32,425 nucleotides of DNA from Mumia flava (GTDB lineage Bacteria > Actinomycetota > Actinomycetes > Propionibacteriales > Nocardioidaceae), in assembly GCF_002797495.1 (NCBI RefSeq), contig NZ_PGEZ01000005.1, positions 1 through 32,425 on the forward strand, read 5' to 3'. A program made the position numbers and the translations under genes. Position 1 is the stretch's first letter. Each line of letters opens with the position of its first letter. Of this stretch, positions 30,492 through 32,425 are shown one piece after another. Under the pieces are notes generated by a model. That model did no database searches. It was given only the letters and a program-made list of their open reading frames with translations, and had not been told where the DNA came from.

Positions 30492-32045
30492 TCAGGAGGT
30501 GCCCAGGCCCTCCTTCGACGTCGTCAGCGTCGCCACCGCGTGGGCCGCGGCGTCGCCGAGCTCGTCGAGCGCGTCGGCGCTCAGGTTGTCGATCGTGTCG
30601 CAGGCCTGGTGGTAGCACGGGTCGTACGGCTCACCCGCGGTCCCGCCGTACTCGTCCGCCTGCTCCTCGGTCTTGACCCCCTCGGCGCCCGAGAACAGGC
30701 CGCCCGCCGGGATGCCCTCGGCGATGAACGGGCCGTAGTCGGAGCGCCCGTCGAACGCGGTCGGCTCGCTCGCCAGTCCCTCGCCGTCGAAGTAGTCGGT
30801 GAAGATCTGCTCGATCTGCGCCGACCCCTCCGGTCCGGCCTCGGGGGTGTCGGAGCCGTCGCCGTCGTAGACGAATCGGACGTAGTTCGGCGACCCGAGC
30901 ATGTCGAAGTTGAGGTTCGCGTAGATCGCGTCCTTCTCCTCGTCCGACAGGTTGGCCACGTAGTACTCCGAGCCGAGCAGCCCGGCCTCCTCCGCGCCCC
31001 AGAAGGCGAAGCGCACCGGACGGACCAGCTTCTTCGTCAGCTTGAGGTCCGCCATCTCCTCAGCGATCTCGAGGATCGTCGAGGAGCCGGATCCGTTGTC
31101 GTTGATGCCCGGTCCGGCTGCGACCGAGTCGAGGTGGGCGCCGACGACGACGACCTCGTCGGGGTTGGCGGGGCCGTGTCCCCAGCCCTTGCCCTTCCCC
31201 TTGCCGCTGCCCTTGTGGTGGCCCTTCTTCGCAGGCAGGTCTGCGATCACGTTGTACGTCGTCCGCTCGGGGTCGACCTCGACCTCGGTGCTGACCCGGA
31301 CGGTGACGTCGCCCGCCTCGGCCTGCTCGACCAGGGCGGCGCCGTCGGCGTAGGAGAGGCCGACGACCGGGATCGATGCAGGTGCCCCGAGGGTTCCGAC
31401 GACCAGGCCGTCGCGGCCGGGCTGCCCCTCGTTGAAGATGATCACCGCGTCGTAGCCGGCCGCGGCGGCGTTGTCCGTCTTCACGGAGAAGTTGCAGCTC
31501 CCGCGCTGGACCAGCGCGACCGCGTCCTCCGCCGGCGCGGGGTCGAAGTCCTCGGCCTCGCAGCCCGAGGTGACCCCCGGCTCGGCCGGGGCGGGCACCT
31601 GGACGTCGATCGGGACCACGGTGCCGGTGACCTCGCCGCCACCGGAGTAGTCGAAGGTGCCGGTCTCGTAGTCGGTCGGCGTGGGGGAGAGCTGCTCGAG
31701 CTCGGCGGGTGCCAGCTCGCGGAAGAACGAGAACGTGAACGGCTGCACCGTCACGTCGTAGCCGGCGCGCCTGAGCTTCTTCGACACGTAGTCGACGGAG
31801 GCGTCGTAGCCGGGGAGCCCGGACGCGCGGTTGTCGTCGTTCGCGTCGGCGATGCGCTGGAACGCGCGCTGGTGCTTCATGATCCCGCGGACCGTGACGG
31901 CGCGTGTGAGCTTCTGCGCGCTCCGCGACTCGTGGTGGCCGTATCCGCGGCCGTCCTTGCTGTCGTGGGCGCTCGCCGGGGCGGCGGTAACCGCGCCGAA
32001 GGCGAGTGCGACCGCCGAGGCGGCTGCGATCAGTGATCGTCGCAC
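30492..32045 (-). CDS. secreted M28-family aminopeptidase with PA domain
   Basis: Exported zinc peptidase that should remove N-terminal amino acids from peptides outside the cell, related to Streptomyces griseus aminopeptidase and mycobacterial LpqL. The 517 residues start with a signal peptide (VRRSLIAAASAVALAFG...ASA-HD). A PA insert (about 140-245) includes LVQRGSCNFSVK and the Cys162/Cys184 pair. The M28 domain shows the two-zinc ligands His304 (GAHLDS), Asp316 (INDNGSG), Glu353, Asp381 (NFDML) and His479 (CYHQACD), with catalytic Glu352. A Lys/Gly/His-rich insert lies at 273-291, just before the catalytic core. AAGGAGG precedes GTG 32045. No lipobox or second membrane anchor is seen. Confidence 0.94.
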   Translation of the reverse strand: MRRSLIAAASAVALAFGAVTAAPASAHDSKDGRGYGHHESRSAQKLTRAVTVRGIMKHQRAFQRIADANDDNRASGLPGYDASVDYVSKKLRRAGYDVTVQPFTFSFFRELAPAELEQLSPTPTDYETGTFDYSGGGEVTGTVVPIDVQVPAPAEPGVTSGCEAEDFDPAPAEDAVALVQRGSCNFSVKTDNAAAAGYDAVIIFNEGQPGRDGLVVGTLGAPASIPVVGLSYADGAALVEQAEAGDVTVRVSTEVEVDPERTTYNVIADLPAKKGHHKGSGKGKGKGWGHGPANPDEVVVVGAHLDSVAAGPGINDNGSGSSTILEIAEEMADLKLTKKLVRPVRFAFWGAEEAGLLGSEYYVANLSDEEKDAIYANLNFDMLGSPNYVRFVYDGDGSDTPEAGPEGSAQIEQIFTDYFDGEGLASEPTAFDGRSDYGPFIAEGIPAGGLFSGAEGVKTEEQADEYGGTAGEPYDPCYHQACDTIDNLSADALDELGDAAAHAVATLTTSKEGLGTS

Positions 32046-32072
32046 GTGGACCTCCTTGTGAGTGGTTCCGGT

Positions 32073-32091
32073 TGTGACCCGGCTCACAGTA
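32073..32091 (-). promoter_or_regulatory. peptidase promoter with CRP/GlxR-type site
   Basis: TGTGACCCGGCTCACA (32073-32088) is a perfect TGTGA-N6-TCACA dyad. The reverse-strand -10 candidate TACTGT (32086-32091) overlaps its edge, so binding would block the peptidase promoter. The same site could act from a distance on the divergent gene at 32232. Confidence 0.65.
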
Positions 32092-32231
32092 GGCACGGAT
32101 GGTGCCGAGCGCCAGGGGCGAGCCGTCGGCCTGTGGACGAGGAATGTCCGATTGCGCCCGGTCTTGGCCGCACTTGGGCCGGTGTGGTTCACTGCCACGA
32201 GGTCCTTGTCGTCGACGGAAGGTACGTCTTC

Positions 32232-32425
32232 GTGGCTTCCCCCCGCCACAGGAAGGCCGCCGCGCCTCCGCCCTGGCGCCGACTGCGTCTCCCCCGTGTG
32301 TCCGTTCCCGTGCCGCGTCTCGCGGCCGTCCGGTCGGTAGCCGGCCGTTCCTCGCGGTCGGTCCCGGCGCGCTGGGCACGCCCCGCGGCGGTGGTGGCTG
32401 CGGGGCTGGTGGCCACGGCGACGCT
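32232..32425 (+). CDS. exported or membrane-anchored protein, N-terminus only
   Basis: Sixty-four codons are visible from GTG 32232: VASPRHRKAAAPPPWRRLRL, a long Arg-rich cytoplasmic segment, then a hydrophobic stretch AAVVAAGLVATAT running off the window. This looks like a long signal peptide or a single-helix anchor. GGAAGG lies about ten bases upstream, and TTGGCC (32164) with TTCACT (32188) could be its promoter. MASPRHRK-type starts are common in actinobacterial cell-wall hydrolases, but nothing of the mature protein is seen, so no function is assigned. Confidence 0.6.
   Translation, partial: MASPRHRKAAAPPPWRRLRLPRVSVPVPRLAAVRSVAGRSSRSVPARWARPAAVVAAGLVATAT

Noticed and set aside
32092-32231. 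c-di-AMP (ydaO-type) riboswitch upstream of the exported protein
   Set aside because: Considered because actinobacterial cell-wall hydrolase genes often have one, but the conserved motifs were not found.
1-32425. tRNA or rRNA genes
   Set aside because: No cloverleaf with a GGTTCGANTCC-type arm or rRNA-like segment was seen; GGTTCGA at 14263 belongs to the ArsR operator.

Overview
The window is very GC-rich with GTG/TTG starts, signs of mycothiol use, a 13E12/DUF222-HNH gene, FadE5-like and SCO6745-family proteins, and LexA-, IdeR- and CRP-like boxes of actinobacterial type. It comes from an actinobacterium, most likely of the Nocardioidaceae or a close relative; genus is not resolved. It reads as chromosomal. 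I found no rRNA, tRNA, CRISPR array, insertion sequence or phage module.

Layout. 1-964 (-): ATP-dependent DNA ligase, cut by the window edge. 1159-1551 (+): small secreted protein. 1681-3300 (+): DUF222-HNH protein with a LexA-type box across its start codon. 3555-7224 (+): three-gene 2-oxoacid dehydrogenase operon (E1 alpha, E1 beta, E2) behind a CRP/GlxR-type palindrome, ended by a 16-bp hairpin. 7422-8906 (+): large orphan HTH protein. 8912-9110: six-copy 30-bp repeat array. 9110-12455: CaiB-type CoA-transferase divergent from a GntR regulator and MFS transporter. 12530-14659: VOC protein, then an MFS exporter divergent from an ArsR regulator with two matching operators. 14674-17022: SDR and mycothiol-dependent enzyme pair, then an SRPBCC protein. 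17085-20569 (-): TetR-controlled ABC exporter (permease and two ATPases). 20622-22427 (+): thioredoxin/NHL-repeat fusion. 22474-24839 (+): DrrAB-like exporter with its MerR regulator and a long-spacer promoter. 24808-25878 (-): a 67-residue Cys/Lys-rich protein under an IdeR-like iron box, an 84-nt hairpin and a membrane protein. 25999-26633 (+): Phd-type antitoxin and PIN toxin. 26760-28619 (-): FadE5-like acyl-CoA dehydrogenase divergent from a cysteine-free Rrf2 regulator. 29373-30414: small membrane protein and SCO6745-family protein. 30492-32045 (-): secreted M28 aminopeptidase with a second CRP-type site. 32232-end (+): start of an exported protein.

Three themes connect the window. First, most regulators sit beside what they probably control, and several operators are readable by eye (ArsR, TetR, MerR, Phd). 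Second, at least twelve genes show a TAnnnT-like -10 hexamer six or seven bases before the start codon, so leaderless mRNAs appear common. Third, GC-rich tandem repeats fill many gaps; one family, with core CCGCCGGTCGAGGC, also lies in frame inside the E2 gene, where it appears to have become part of the protein's flexible linker.
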